The position numbers and the translations under genes are program-made. Of a DNA stretch of 64,000 nt, positions 54,041-64,000 are shown one piece after another. The notes beneath the pieces were generated by a model. That model did no database searches. It was not told the DNA's origin and saw nothing but the letters and a program-made list of their open reading frames with translations. Position 1 is the stretch's first letter. Each line of letters starts with the position of its first letter. Source of the stretch: Trichobilharzia szidati (Eukaryota; Platyhelminthes; Trematoda; Strigeidida; Schistosomatidae); the NCBI GenBank assembly GCA_944472155.2, contig OX235272.1, positions 17,902,354 through 17,966,353 of the forward strand, given 5' to 3'.

Positions 54041-55265
54041 TGCTCATGATATTTCTTTTGAATCTACTTGTTTTCTTTGCTTTCTCTACGTTCCTGCGCT
54101 TTATGAAGTGTTGGTAACTTAACTGCTGTAGTTCTGTGCAGTGCTGTATATATATACTTCATATCTAGTCCATAAGGAGAATAACATTTCACTGTTAAAT
54201 AAAGTGACATTTAAACAGGTGTCATCTTGAAAAACACTTCTTAATTACCGATAATATCTCTTTATGCCTAATTCACTAATTTACTTATCTTTTATTTCAT
54301 GCCTAATAGCCTCGTCATCTTATCGTCTGAGATTATCTTAACACATTCAAGTTTTTTTTGTTGTTGCATGGAATGTTAATTTACGCGTCAATTTACTTAC
54401 GACTTTGTTTTTCCCTCCACCATCACTGTCAGTTCAATATTCAAGAGTAGAAAGACTATAGAGAGAGAGAGAGAAGATAATTAGCTTGTACAGTTTTCTC
54501 AATAGAGAAAAAATAAATGATAGACAAGAAAATCTACTGACATCCTCTTTCTCTGGCCTATATATCTTAAACAACAATCATAATTGACTCATTACTAAAA
54601 GAAGGAGAAAACACTGGCCATCATTTATTATGAAATACTTCTATCTTGTTCTCAAATGTACAGGCGGATACACATTCCAGTTCATTAATACATGTTGTGT
54701 TATCTGGAAATCTGTCGAAAATACGAAAGTGGACACGTGTATGGAGAGAGAAAGAGAGAGATAGGAGGGAACAGAACGTGCTTACAGTTAATTACGGTGA
54801 AAAAAAGTTGTGAATTTTCAGTAAATCAAGTAAATCCTGTTGTCCATCTGTCTCTCCCGCTCTCCCACTGTCTCGCTCGCTCTGTGTCACTTTAAGTACC
54901 CGTCACTTCACTAGTTCTTCGTAAAAATGTTGACATAAATGTATAAGTGATAATCATATATGCTCTTTTCCATTAAATCTGAATCTATTATTAAAACAGT
55001 AGGGAAGATGAAACCTATTATTAATATTATTATTATTATCACTTCCATGTAATTACAAATGGATTGTTTTCTCCATCCATTGATGTATTTGTCTTCATGT
55101 TTCACCTACCTACACGTCCAGTTTTAAGTGGCTTTATGCGTGTATGTGTGTGTACGTGTTAGAGTGTTTACATGCTTTACACAATCCTCTTACAAGTGTT
55201 TATGATATCTACGACGGTGATGGTGATGATGACAGGCTTTTTAATAACCCATTAAGAATAATTTT
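54041..55265. other. No gene seen; simple repeats
   Basis: AT-rich with a GA dinucleotide run (54461-54472) and an ATT run near 55020. No coding evidence beyond chance frames. Confidence 0.45.
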
Positions 55266-55269
55266 GCTT

Positions 55270-55580
55270 AGACTGAGTCAGATCGTCTTAGTTTAACGAC
55301 CAGTAGTGGAATGAAGGATGAGCATTTCGTCCTATTTGGGACTCGTCATCCGGATGTAACTGCATTCCCCGGTGAGTGATGGTGTTCCCACTGAGGCTTG
55401 AACGCACTGTCCATAGTTCCACGCGCCATCCAGGATTCTACTGCTAGTCATCATCTACCAGTCGACTTCAAGTTACATGACCGGACATCGTGGAAGCATC
55501 TGCACAAGGAGCCGACATGTTAACCTGAGATCGAGCATTTCAATTCGATCAATCGACAGGAAAATAATCTAAAATTGAAT
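55270..55580 (-). repeat. Sm-alpha-like hammerhead repeat
   Basis: The minus-strand core at 55308-55368 reads GGAATG...CATCCGG, ATGACGA, GTCCCAAATAGGAC, GAAA, TGCTCATC, CTTCATTCC. GGAATG pairs with CATTCC (outer stem I), GTCC with GGAC (stem II) and ATG with CAT (short stem III). Only the first core base differs (A for C3). The stem II sequence matches the published Sm-alpha hammerhead type. Confidence 0.65.
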
Positions 55581-55679
55581 TAAGTTTTATTACAGTGTTT
55601 AAATGCCTGCTTCCTTTTCCTTTTCGTTTTACAGAATCACAGAGATTCTCATTTTTAAAACAGCATTCTATATTTCAAT

Positions 55680-55880
55680 TTTGACGACAGGCTGATATCA
55701 GTTAGATTACCACCACTGTTAATCAGGGAGTAATGGAGGGGTATTTCTTCCGAGCTTGACACTCTTCATCAGTAAGCATCTATGACACAACCATAGACCT
55801 TCAGTCTGCTAGGTAAGCTGGTTGACAAAATCAAATGGCTTGTGAATTTTAACTTCTGTCAATTTGCTATTTTTAGCGAC
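55680..55880 (-). repeat. S2 unit, minus strand, old
   Basis: Minus-strand S2 with ACTGATGAAGAGTGTCAAGC, GGAAGAAATACCCCTCCATT, a poorly kept head (CTAGCAGACTGAAGG) and the 3' CTAACTGATATCAGCC end. Inactive core. Confidence 0.55.
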
Positions 55881-55894
55881 ACAGCCAACTAATA

Positions 55895-56085
55895 TTTGTT
55901 TTTGATTATAGCTTGAAACCACACAGTATTTTTGGTACAAGTATGGAATTTTCAGCATGTGATACCGGTAGCCCAATTTTGCAAGCCGACCATAGATAAC
56001 AGGTGTGCGTCGGCAGGGGATTGAACCCCGGACCTTGTGCATGGTCGGCGAGAGTCCTAACCGCTGTGCTACCGACGCGAGTATT
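55895..56085 (-). mobile_element. SINE-1a
   Basis: Minus strand: GTCGGTAGCACAGCGGTTAG, GGGGTTCAATCCCCTGCC, GACGCACACC, body, then TCACATGCTGAAAATTCC and the tail to TTTCAAGCTATAATC. It begins within 15 bp of the preceding S2. Confidence 0.78.
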
Positions 56086-56089
56086 TTTT

Positions 56090-57035
56090 TCAGATTCAAC
56101 TTGATGAACTCCACTGGTTAAGGCTTCTTCCTCGAATTCTAGATAAATTCAGTCTTCAATCAGTCATTACTTAGCATAGATCGGGGACCTTAGAAACTAA
56201 CATTTGAAAATACACTTTTCAGGATTTTTTCAATTGCAGTTATGTTGTATGTGAGTGTGTGTATGATCACTTACTGTAGAATAAAAACCTATGTCTTGTC
56301 GCAGTTCCAACCGACAACATACATGCTGAGAAACTCAACCTCTCACCAGGTCTCTATATCGTTGGATTCACAGAGATTTACTCTTAGAGAATGAATATCA
56401 AAAGACTGTCTGTCGAGTCACCTCTTCACAACTTAACTGATGGCCTGATGAGCTGAAGAAAATGTATGACGGGAAGAGTTGTTATTCATAATGAGGCAGC
56501 TTCAATTTGTTGATGTCAGTGTCGTACAGCGATGATGATGACGATGAAGGTTTACTGAAGTCCTCTTTGTTATCTAACAGGAATAAATATATCGATAAAT
56601 AAAGTGGGCGTTCCTTTCAACTCATAGTCCACTTTACATGAGTTATGGTATAGAGTGGAAAATTTCAGCGACGTTTTCATAGAAACTGCCATCAAATTCT
56701 AAAGACTGACTCTCATGATGGAATATAACACTGATTAGTATGCTTAGTTAGGTATAGATGAACCGGATCCCAAACAGAAGAAATAGCCGTCTAGTGTATT
56801 TATCATGTGGATCCGGCTAACAAAACGTCCACTATCCAATCTGGCTAGTAACTAAAAAACATAGGTGTGTCTATAGTTCGATAACAGAACATCTGGTGAA
56901 CACGGAACACTCACCTTCGCTTGAGAACTCTTTTGAGACCCTAAACAAAATCCGATCACACCTATCAAAAGAAGCTAGATCAAAACATCTGGGTATAGCT
57001 GAGGTGCTACCAATCAGGAAATTCGGTCCAATGCT
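56090..57035. other. No gene seen
   Basis: No recognised repeat or coding region; moderately AT-rich. Confidence 0.4.
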
Positions 57036-57640
57036 ATATTCCAGCATTGGTTCGTAGGGATTTGATTGATTGGTTACGGGATTTCATCATGAGCTGACAT
57101 TGGTTCAAGAACCATTGGAGTAATGGACAGCTGTTTCATCCTAGTTTGGGACTCTTCGTCAGTAGGCACCCACCGGGCTTCTAACCCAGGACATTCCGAC
57201 TGCAAGACGAGCTCATACACCACTGAACCACTGGCCAGCCCGTGAATTCCAACTTCTGCCAATTTACGATATGGCGCAACCGCTAGCCAATGTCTTCGGC
57301 GAGTATTTGTCCTCACACCCGACCCGCTGCATCCCGCTGGTCACGACTTCTCACTAGAAACCAGGTGACTACTTACCCAAATAGAGCCAGTCATCAGTGA
57401 GCATCTCATCGATATTCAAGTTTTGGTAGAAGTTAGAATTCATGGGCTGGTCACTGGATCGGGTCCCATTGGCTTAATGGTCTAGGAGCTCGCCTCGAAA
57501 CCAGAAGGCAATGGGTTCGAACCCCGGTGTGTGCGTACTGATGAAGAGTCCCAATCTAGGACGGGGGAAGCAGCTGTTCAGTACTCCGTGATGGTTTTCC
57601 AATGGTTCTCTAACTAATGTCAGCTCATGATGAAAATCCT
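57036..57640. repeat. S2 subfamily A head-to-head inverted pair
   Basis: The minus-strand unit 57036-57360 starts ATTGGTTCGTAGGGATTTG at the left edge and contains ACTGACGAAGAGTCCC, ACTAGGATGAAACAGCTG and the body with AAGTCGTGACCAGCGGGAT. The plus-strand unit 57365-57640 has ATTGGCTTAATGGTCTAGG, GGGTTCGAACCCCGG, GTACTGATGAAGAGTCCC, GACGGGGGAAGCAGCTG, CAGTACTCC. Core base C3 is A in the plus unit. The two units are about 80% complementary, with 3' ends outward. Confidence 0.7.
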
Positions 57641-58599
57641 GAAACTATCCAATGCTATTTATTCAAGATAAATGCGTCCAACCATTGTCTTTACAATGGC
57701 CATCACAAGTAGTCAGTTTTCTCAAAAATTATTTTCCTAGTAATGTTTTTTATCTAAACTTCCTGTCTATTTATTATTAATATTCCGTTTTTAATCCCTA
57801 TTTGTACTCTCATTAATCGATATGATTTTATCCTCAACTGAAAATAGTTCTTGAACTTTCTCGCCCTTTTACTATATGAGCACAGATATGCAGCCTAGTC
57901 GGTGACTTCTCTGGAAAGACAATTTCCTTCTTTTGAAACAGACTTTTCAGTTTTATTTTACTACAAAACGAATCTTAGTGAATTTTCACCTTAAACTGTA
58001 TAATTTTTTCAAATGACAAAATATTATTAAAGGTTGACAGGCTGCGTGAAATCTGAGATTTAATGAAATTTGTCTTCTCTTTTTATTTCTGCTTAAATTT
58101 CATCAGTTACCTTAATTTGTCAAGTTTTATTCACGTTGTGCTCTTGCTTAAGAGGATTATATGTGATAACCTTTTTCTGGACATATAAGATATAATCAGA
58201 CAGGTTGAAGTTGAGTTCAGATGAGTTATTGTCGTTAATAATAATAATAATTTTGTCAACTTCACGCATTTCTATGCAAGCCTTTAAACTATAAATGTAC
58301 AAATTCAAATTTGGATGGTTATTTAATCCGCGTTATTTGAAGACAAATAAGTTAGAAATAACCTCAGTTACTTTTGTGTGAAAATTCATCATATGTATGT
58401 ATATATTCGCATTTATTAGATATTACAGGAATTTGTTCGAAAACGTTGCCCTGCTAGTCAATGGTTTATTACATAAAGCACTATGATTCTCTACATGACT
58501 ATTTCTAATTTGTCTTTATACAAAGATGAAGGCAAAATGTTGAATGTTATTGTGTGTATCAAATATATCCACTTCAACTGCAGTTCACTTTACGATTAT
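57640..58599. other. No gene seen
   Basis: AT-rich sequence with an AAT run near 58236-58252; no recognised gene. Confidence 0.4.
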
Positions 58600-58751
58600 T
58601 AAGTGTTGGTTTGCAGGGATTGGATTGGTTACAGGTCAAAGTGACTGCTCTAAACTAAATGAATGGCTTTCTGTCAGAAATCAGCCAGTGGTCCAAGGAA
58701 AACGGTCTTACCTTCAACGCCTCCAAATGCCAAACAGTCAGTTTCACCTTT

Positions 58752-58962
58752 AAGCGTCGGTGGCACAGTGGTTAGGACTCTCGCCGACCATGCACATGGT
58801 CCGGGGTTCGATCCCCTGCCGGTGCACACCCGATATCTATGGTATGCCTGAATTTAGGCAACCGATATCCATGCTGAAAATTCCATACTTGTACTGAAAA
58901 TACGGTGTAGAATCAAGCTGTAAATAAAAAATAAAAAAAAATAAAAATAAAAAATAAATCCA
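58752..58962 (+). mobile_element. SINE-1a nested in CR1-C
   Basis: Head GCGTCGGTGGCACAGTGGTT, B box GGGGTTCGATCCCCTGCC, CACACCCGATATC, then ATGCTGAAAATTCCATAC, GGTGTAGAATCAAGCTG and an A-rich AAATAAAAA run. The CR1 sequence CAGTTTCACCTTTA is cut just before it and resumes with ATAAATCCAACC after. Short, so no clear target duplication can be read by eye. Confidence 0.82.
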
Positions 58963-58991
58963 ACCTAAACAAACCGGTTGGCTCTCACGAG

Positions 58992-59567
58992 GTGTGCAAC
59001 ATAGATGGCACTGGAATAGAAACCAAATCGGAAATTAAATACCTAGGCGTCATTCTATCTGCTGATCTTTCCTGGTCGTCTCATATTTTGGCGATTTCTA
59101 AGAAAATATTCCGTCTCACCTTCTACATCAAAAAGTTAAAACATTCTGGTATAACCCAACCCTTACTCCTACAATTCGTTAATTCTCGCATTCTGCCTAT
59201 TATTCTCTATTGTTCACCCTTAGTTTTTCCCGGGCTACTGAAGAAAGACTATACCTTGTTACGCAGGATTTTAAAGGTTGTCAGCAGGGTAAGCAACATG
59301 CCACTTAACCAGCTTGTTAATATTCTGGTTGACAGGCATATGGACTCATGTGAAAAATGGGCCAAATCCATTTTATCTAACTCACACCTCCCTCTTCACT
59401 CACAACTCTCCCCTTGCATCTCATCAGGCAAAACCAGAAGCCTAAATACAAAACTATATGCTCGCACCAACAAGTACAAAAACTCAACCATAACCTACTT
59501 AGCTCGTGTTCTGTATGATAAAGAAAGCATTAGGCGTGACACACATAACTCATTAAATAGTCAGTAG
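58992..59567 (+). pseudogene. CR1-C ORF2 C-terminal segment
   Basis: An open frame of 191 aa: MCNIDGTGIETKSEIKYLGV, LSADLSWSSHILAISKKIFR, SPLVFPGLLKKDYTLLRRIL, SCEKWAKSILSNSHLPLHSQ and NTKLYARTNKYKNSTITYLA, ending RDTHNSLNSQ. This is the conserved C-terminal domain that follows the reverse transcriptase in CR1 proteins. The start Met is internal to the original protein, since the upstream coding is cut by the SINE. Confidence 0.8.
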
Positions 59568-60754
59568 AACTACTGTACCTCATCTCTCCAACTCATATCA
59601 TTTATAGGTACAACATTTTCTTTCTTTTCCTTTTCTCTCTCTCTTTTTTCTGTTATGTGCTGCTTTGTTTCTTTCTTCCACTTACGCCAGTAAATATGAC
59701 AGCACCTGCTTTACTAACACCTTCAAACATTCTGTTCACTTTTGGCTTTGCTACCGACATGCCAATATGTTGTTGTCATAATGAACTGAGATTTCCTTTA
59801 TCTATGTAGAATTCTATTTATTGATAATGTACTAACTGGATGCAATACTGTAGTAAAAATGCTGAGAATTCCATTCTGTGTCAGAAGTACTGTTTTGGAA
59901 TAAAGCTAATTATTATTATTATATCGTCACGAACCAGCATCCGTTACAGAGACCATTGAAAACCAGGGAGCACTAAGCAGCTTTCTCGTTTTACTTCCGG
60001 ACTCTTCGGCGATGCACTCTCGTTATCCTAACAGGAATCGGACCCGGGGACTTCAGGTTACGAGACGAAGCTTGTTGACCATTCAGTGACTTGTGAACTC
60101 CAACTTGGTCAACCGGTATTACAGCGCTACCCGCAGCCAATGCATTCAATCAGAATCCAGTTCACCTCGACATGGTAGACCCATTGGTTAGAACTTTCCA
60201 TAATCTAAATAAAAATCTCCACCTCATTAATGCTGCTGAACAGATGTCCTGAAGTTGTAGTGACAAGTTGCAACCAGTAGGCTCCACCATGTCGAGTTGA
60301 ACAAAATGCTTATCGAAAGTATTGGAGAGGGTAGCGCTATATCACAGGATGACATAGTCAGAATTCGGGGCCATTGAATTCCGGCCCAAGTAGCTGAACT
60401 ATCTATGAGCTTGGTCTAGTAAACTGAAGGTCGCGGTTTCTATTCCTGTTAGAGTGGCGGGTGCGCACTGAAGAAGAGTCCTAAAATAAGATGACACAGC
60501 TATCTATTACTCCCTAGTTTTCAGTGATTTGTCTAACTGATGTTGGTTCGTGACGAATTCTAACAACTGAAATTAAATCGATGCATTAATGATATAAATA
60601 AAAAAGAGAGGTCACATCTGCTTCTCTTAGATATGAATTCGTTTTGAAAATAAAAGTTATCAGATTCTCAATGCTGAGTATAAACAATGTGATATTTGAC
60701 TCAGCGTCTGTGTGTGTGTATTACGCGTCGGAACGGAGGTCATTATTATTTATT

Positions 60755-61412
60755 ATTATTATTGTTTCCTTTAATTCCTAGAGGAACATAGGGCTTCAGC
60801 CGTGCGTCTCCATTGCGTTCAGTTCTCTGCTAGAGTCTTCACCTGGCTCCAAGTCTGCCCACACACTTTCATCTCCTCTTCACATCACCTCCTCCAAGTC
60901 ACCCACCCTCACACTGACGACCAACTCGCCGCTTCCCATACAGTCGGGTTCCACTCGAGCAATGGCTTGTCTAGTGATGTCACTTGATGCATTGTTTCCT
61001 CAGAGTATGGCCAGCCAATCCATCTCCATTTCTTCCTGCCTATTTGTTTCACAATCGGTTCCTGCTGAGTTGGTTCGCTCATTGCCAGAGATCTCTGTTG
61101 CTGATGTTTTCCGGCCGGCCATCTGATCTTGAGTGGTATTGAGCGAAGACACTAGCTGTTAATGAAGGTCTGTAGTTTGTTTGAGATGCTGTTTATGACG
61201 CGCAGTGCAAGTCTCTGATCCATCCGTATAGTGAGTAGCACTGACTGACTTCACATTGGAGTTGAAAATCCGGATCTTATTTTTGATGGTGAGTGCTGTT
61301 GACCTCCACACAGACTTGAGAGTAGTGAAAGCTTGTCTTGCTTTTCCGATTCTTGCTTTGATATCCTCGTCAGTTCCGTCCGCCTGTAGTTGAAACGATG
61401 CTTCCCAGGTCA
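60755..61412 (-). mobile_element. RTE-1 LINE, 5'-truncated
   Basis: Minus strand from TWEASFQLQADGTDEDIKAR (61413) through ARIGKARQAFTTLKSVWRST, NKIRIFNSNVKSVSATHYTD and the C-terminus to 60775, abutting an ATT run at 60735-60755. It matches 21790-22402 closely, with a better DEDIKARIGKAR segment. Confidence 0.85.
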
Positions 61413-61597
61413 TTATGAAAATATGTCCTTTTCAGACGATATATCCAAGAGATTAATTAAAATGCATAAAGGGAAATGAAGATGACCCATTTTTATTGAA
61501 ATAAAAACGACAATATTGTAATATGAGTTATATTTGCGTATGAAAATCTTTGGTTTATCGTTTGTAATATGATTAATACTGATTACATCTAAACTAA

Positions 61598-61680
61598 TTT
61601 ATTATTATTATTATTTCCATGGTTTCCTAGTGGAACACATCCCCATCTCACTCAGTTTCCTGTAGTTCGTCTCAGCTGCC
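61598..61680 (-). mobile_element. RTE-like 3' terminus fragment
   Basis: An ATT repeat at 61598-61616 followed by TTCCATGGTTTCCTAGTGGA, the RTE 3' end layout. Only about 70 bp can be recognised. Confidence 0.45.
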
Positions 61681-62044
61681 TCCCCACAGCTTTGAACAGT
61701 TCACTCTTAGTAAACTCGATGCAGAACAAGAAAAGACAGTGGAGTAATATAAAAACACGGATTATCTCTCTACAGTTTTCTTCATCCGTATGCAACCCAT
61801 GTAAATTATTACAATAAATTTCAATCTGATAAACAGTTTGCCTAAGATTTTTTCTACTCTTGTTGTGAAAAGCCATCTACTGAAGAAATCAAGTAGCCTC
61901 AAATACCTAGTATCTGAGTGTATCATAGATACGAGAAACTCTGTAGTTCTCCAAAGATCATCGTTTTTTCTATTTACACTCCTATTCCAAACTATCTAAC
62001 CGCTCACCCCACTATTTTTGTCTACCCTAGCCATGTTCCTTTTC
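61680..62044. other. No gene seen
   Basis: No recognised repeat or coding region. Confidence 0.4.
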
Positions 62045-62128
62045 AAGTGTTGTTCTGAAGGGATTTGATTGACTTGATGATTGATTTGGAACTGACTTTA
62101 GTCAGAGAACTACTGAAAAACAGGGGAG
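62045..62128 (-). repeat. S2 3'-edge fragment
   Basis: TCAAGTGTTGTTCTGAAGGG and TAGTCAGAGAACTACTGAAA match the S2 outer edge on the minus strand; it is cut where the CR1-B copy begins. Confidence 0.5.
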
Positions 62129-63235
62129 CAATAACAATAAAGTATGATGCTTTAAGAGTGAAGGAAATGGTTTATTTAGTGGTGCTAAGAAGGTTAGTTA
62201 GTTCATGCCTTACACTATTTTCATCACATAAAGTACGTGCTAAATATGGTATAGTGGAGTTTTTATACTTAGACGTACGTGCATAAATTCTTCTGAAAAG
62301 ACTTCTTGTTTTACCTGAGGAGACACAAGTTTGGAGCTGAGGGTAGAGTGTGTGCTCAGAGTCTGACAAAATTCCTCTAGCGAATCTGTTGCATGAAATC
62401 AAGTGGCTATCAGTGACAATGTCAACGATATGGCCTCATGGGATACCACTTTTCCTACTTACAGTCCTCAGAGTTCTACGAAGTATGACATAGTCTTTCT
62501 TAAGCAATCCAGGAAAGAATAAAGGTGAAGAGTAAAGAAGAATAGGTAAAATATACGAGTTGATAAACTGTAAGAGGAGTAGTTGGGTTATGCCTGAGTG
62601 CCTTAACTTCTTAATGTGAAAAGTCAGACGAAATATTCTTTTAGAAATCGCTAAGACATGAGAAGACCAGGATAGGTCAGAAGAGAGAATTAATCCAAGA
62701 TACTTAACTTCAGACTTGGTTTCTATATCAGTATCATCGATTTTGCAAAGGTCATAGGAACCAACGGCTTCATTAACTTTCGTTTACATCGGAAACTAAA
62801 ATTAACAGTCTGACATTTGGAGGGATTAAGTTTAAGACCATTAGACGGAGACCATTTGCTAATTTCTGATAGAAAGTTGTTTATCTTAGTACAGTCTAGC
62901 TGGGAGTTAACAGACACTGAAATAGTTAGATTGTCTGCATACTTAACAACGTTTATTTCATCAGAGTGAGGCAAGTCATGCAAGAAGAAATAAAACAGAA
63001 AAGGAGAAAGAAAAGCGCCTTGAGGGACACCAGCCTCAGTAAGCAATGAAGTGGACGACTTTCCCTGACATACAGTGTACTGCTTTCTTCCTGAGAAATA
63101 AGAATGCAGCCATTTGTCAACTCAACAGTCAGTTTGAGTTTCAGCAAGCTTGTTTAGTAAAATGTCCCTAGGTACTGAGTCGAAAGCAGACGTATAATCT
63201 AGAAAGGTGAAGGACTTGTTTAGTGTGCAAACATC
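62129..63235 (-). mobile_element. CR1-B LINE, both ends truncated
   Basis: Minus strand: FLDYTSAFDSVPRDILLNKL-like coding (near 63190), LLTEAGVPQGAFLSPFLFYF (63046), VVKYADNLTISVSVNSQLDC (near 62930; YADD reads YADN), a frameshift at 62765, then C-terminal ARGILSDSEHTLYPQLQTCV to the stop near 62172. The 3' UTR is missing after 62129, unlike other CR1 copies. Confidence 0.82.
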
Positions 63236-63644
63236 AAAGGAATAAGGAATACTGTTCATCTGCTTGGTTTCAGTATATGTCTAACAATGTGATACACATG
63301 ACCAGTGATATTCAATCTTTTCCAAAATAACCAACAAGTGTTAGTGAAGCAGGATTTTATGAACACACATCAAATTTCTGCTGAATACTCTATATACAGT
63401 GTATTACACACATACTATGAATAATCTATATTAAGATATGTGACTAATACACAGACAATAACGAATCAATCATGCAAAACGACAGATGTGTTTTACAGGC
63501 ATATGAGAGATGCAAAGTTTAGATTACAATGGATTACAGTTGCTGTTCATGCATACGTGACTGACAAAAACTGAAATCAAAGTACTAGAATATTCAATCA
63601 CAAAGTATCTAATAGACTAACTATAGACATTATATTGACACTGT
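63236..63644. other. No gene seen
   Basis: AT-rich sequence with no recognised feature. Confidence 0.4.
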
Positions 63645-64000
63645 CAAGTTATTCATAAACTTAAAATTTTCAAAAGAATGGACACGGAACAAAGAGTACT
63701 CTTTTCGATAAACTTCATCATCAGATTCTACAATTTTATATATATACATTATAATGAATGAATGAATTAGTGTTATGAACAACATTAATGTTGTTTAAAT
63801 AACATCGAATCAATAATATTGATAGATGACAGCTCAATAGCATCAACATAAAATAAGCTGAATGTCAGAAGAATTATGAAAGATAATAGTACAAATTCAT
63901 GAGTTTACAGTTTCTACTGAGGGCCAGGGCAGTAGTAGGGGCTGGACTTGTTTCTTTTGAACACAGAGCACTGGTTGTTTGAGGCGAATTGCAATAGCCT
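63645..64000 (-). mobile_element. Penelope-like element 3' end, runs off the window
   Basis: Minus-strand counterpart of 31040-31395. At the window edge it encodes AIAIRLKQPVLCVQKKQVQP, the end of the GIY-YIG protein, then a stop, a UTR shared nearly base for base (CATGAATTTGTACTATTATC), and a hammerhead-like terminal segment. Confidence 0.82.
63687..63728 (-). ncRNA. Hammerhead-like motif in Penelope terminal repeat
   Basis: Minus strand: GAAT, CTGATGA, TGAAGTTTATC, GAAA, AGAGTACTCTTT, GTTC. AAGAGTACTCTT is a perfect 12-nt palindrome, suiting a dimeric stem III; GAAT/GTTC keeps three of four stem I pairs (one G-T). Stem II is very weak. Confidence 0.45.

Larger units (their letters stand above)
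58637..59935 (+). mobile_element. CR1-C LINE, 5'-truncated, in S2, carrying SINE-1a
   Basis: Begins at SDCSKLNEWLSVRNQPVVQG, is interrupted by SINE-1a (58752-58962), then continues with one open frame to the stop at 59567, the UTR, and GGAATAAAGC plus ATT at 59935. Close to the CR1-C at 50769-52430. Confidence 0.88.
58600..60565. repeat. S2 inverted pair split by a CR1 insertion
   Basis: 58600-58636 is the left S2 edge (AGTGTTGGTTTGCAGGGATT, GGATTGGTTACAGG). The unit resumes at 59936 with TCGTCACGAACCAGCATCCG, just after the CR1 ATT tail, and runs on the minus strand to about 60300 (GGAATCGGACCC region). A plus-strand partner, 60305-60565, follows, ending TGATGTTGGTTCGTGACGA. The cores are decayed (CCGAAGAGTCC; CTGAAGAAGAGTCC). 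Confidence 0.65.

Noticed and set aside
58752..58830. tRNA gene
   Set aside because: The A and B boxes look genuine but the anticodon arm is distorted, a long LINE-like tail follows, and the unit recurs at several loci: it is a SINE head.

Overview
The window looks like a schistosome-type blood fluke (Platyhelminthes, Trematoda) nuclear genome. The support is internal: it is AT-rich and intron/repeat-dominated, and it is packed with CR1-, RTE- (SR2/Perere-3-like) and Penelope-like retroelements, tRNA-derived SINEs and Sm-alpha-like hammerhead-ribozyme repeats, the mixture known from schistosomes. Species cannot be fixed by eye.

Only one clear host gene is visible: a seven-repeat protocadherin-like cell-adhesion receptor at 45832-50088 (+). 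It lies in one uninterrupted exon, with a splice acceptor 33 bp upstream and an AATAAA signal about 32 bp after the stop. Everything else I can name is mobile DNA or its debris. Long stretches between repeats (for example 26760-27870, 40120-40900, 54040-55265, 56090-57035) are AT-rich with no recognisable gene and could be introns or intergenic DNA.

Layout. 1-18,300: LINE copies (CR1-A, CR1-B, RTE-1, RTE-2), a Penelope fragment and the first fold-back repeat (6046-6655). 18,300-25,500: a cluster of small repeats (S2 units), a second LINE type (LINE-D), a second fold-back element (23053-23726), a perfect 192-bp palindrome (23971-24162) and a Penelope fragment. 25,650-31,400: CR1-A, RTE-2 and the best-preserved Penelope element. 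31,800-44,100: S2 repeats, mostly inverted pairs, with LINE-D, a CR1 copy broken by two small elements, a 5'-inverted CR1 and SINEs. 44,490-45,770: Penelope remnant just upstream of the protocadherin. 50,200-64,000: more S2 pairs, CR1-C, Penelope, Sm-alpha-like, SINE and RTE copies, ending in a Penelope copy that runs off the window.

Names used here are local labels. CR1-A/B/C: CR1-like LINEs ending in a GGAATAAAGC tail plus an ATT microsatellite. RTE-1/2: RTE-clade LINEs. LINE-D: an APE-type LINE of unassigned clade. SINE-1a/1b: a tRNA-like head joined to a CR1-like tail (1a) or an RTE-like tail (1b). SINE-3: another tRNA-like repeat. S2: a tRNA-like unit carrying a minimal hammerhead core, usually found as head-to-head inverted pairs. 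FB: a fold-back repeat with a second, independent hammerhead-like core.

The most interesting thing in the window is that at least four unrelated small-repeat or retroelement families (S2, FB, Sm-alpha-like, Penelope terminal repeats) each carry a hammerhead-like CUGANGA / stem II / GAAA core with a tiny, often palindromic stem III. Three compensatory base-pair changes in stem II of the two FB copies support a real RNA structure. Two of these families are arranged as large inverted repeats. The S2 inverted-dimer architecture and the FB element are the best candidates for something not yet described.
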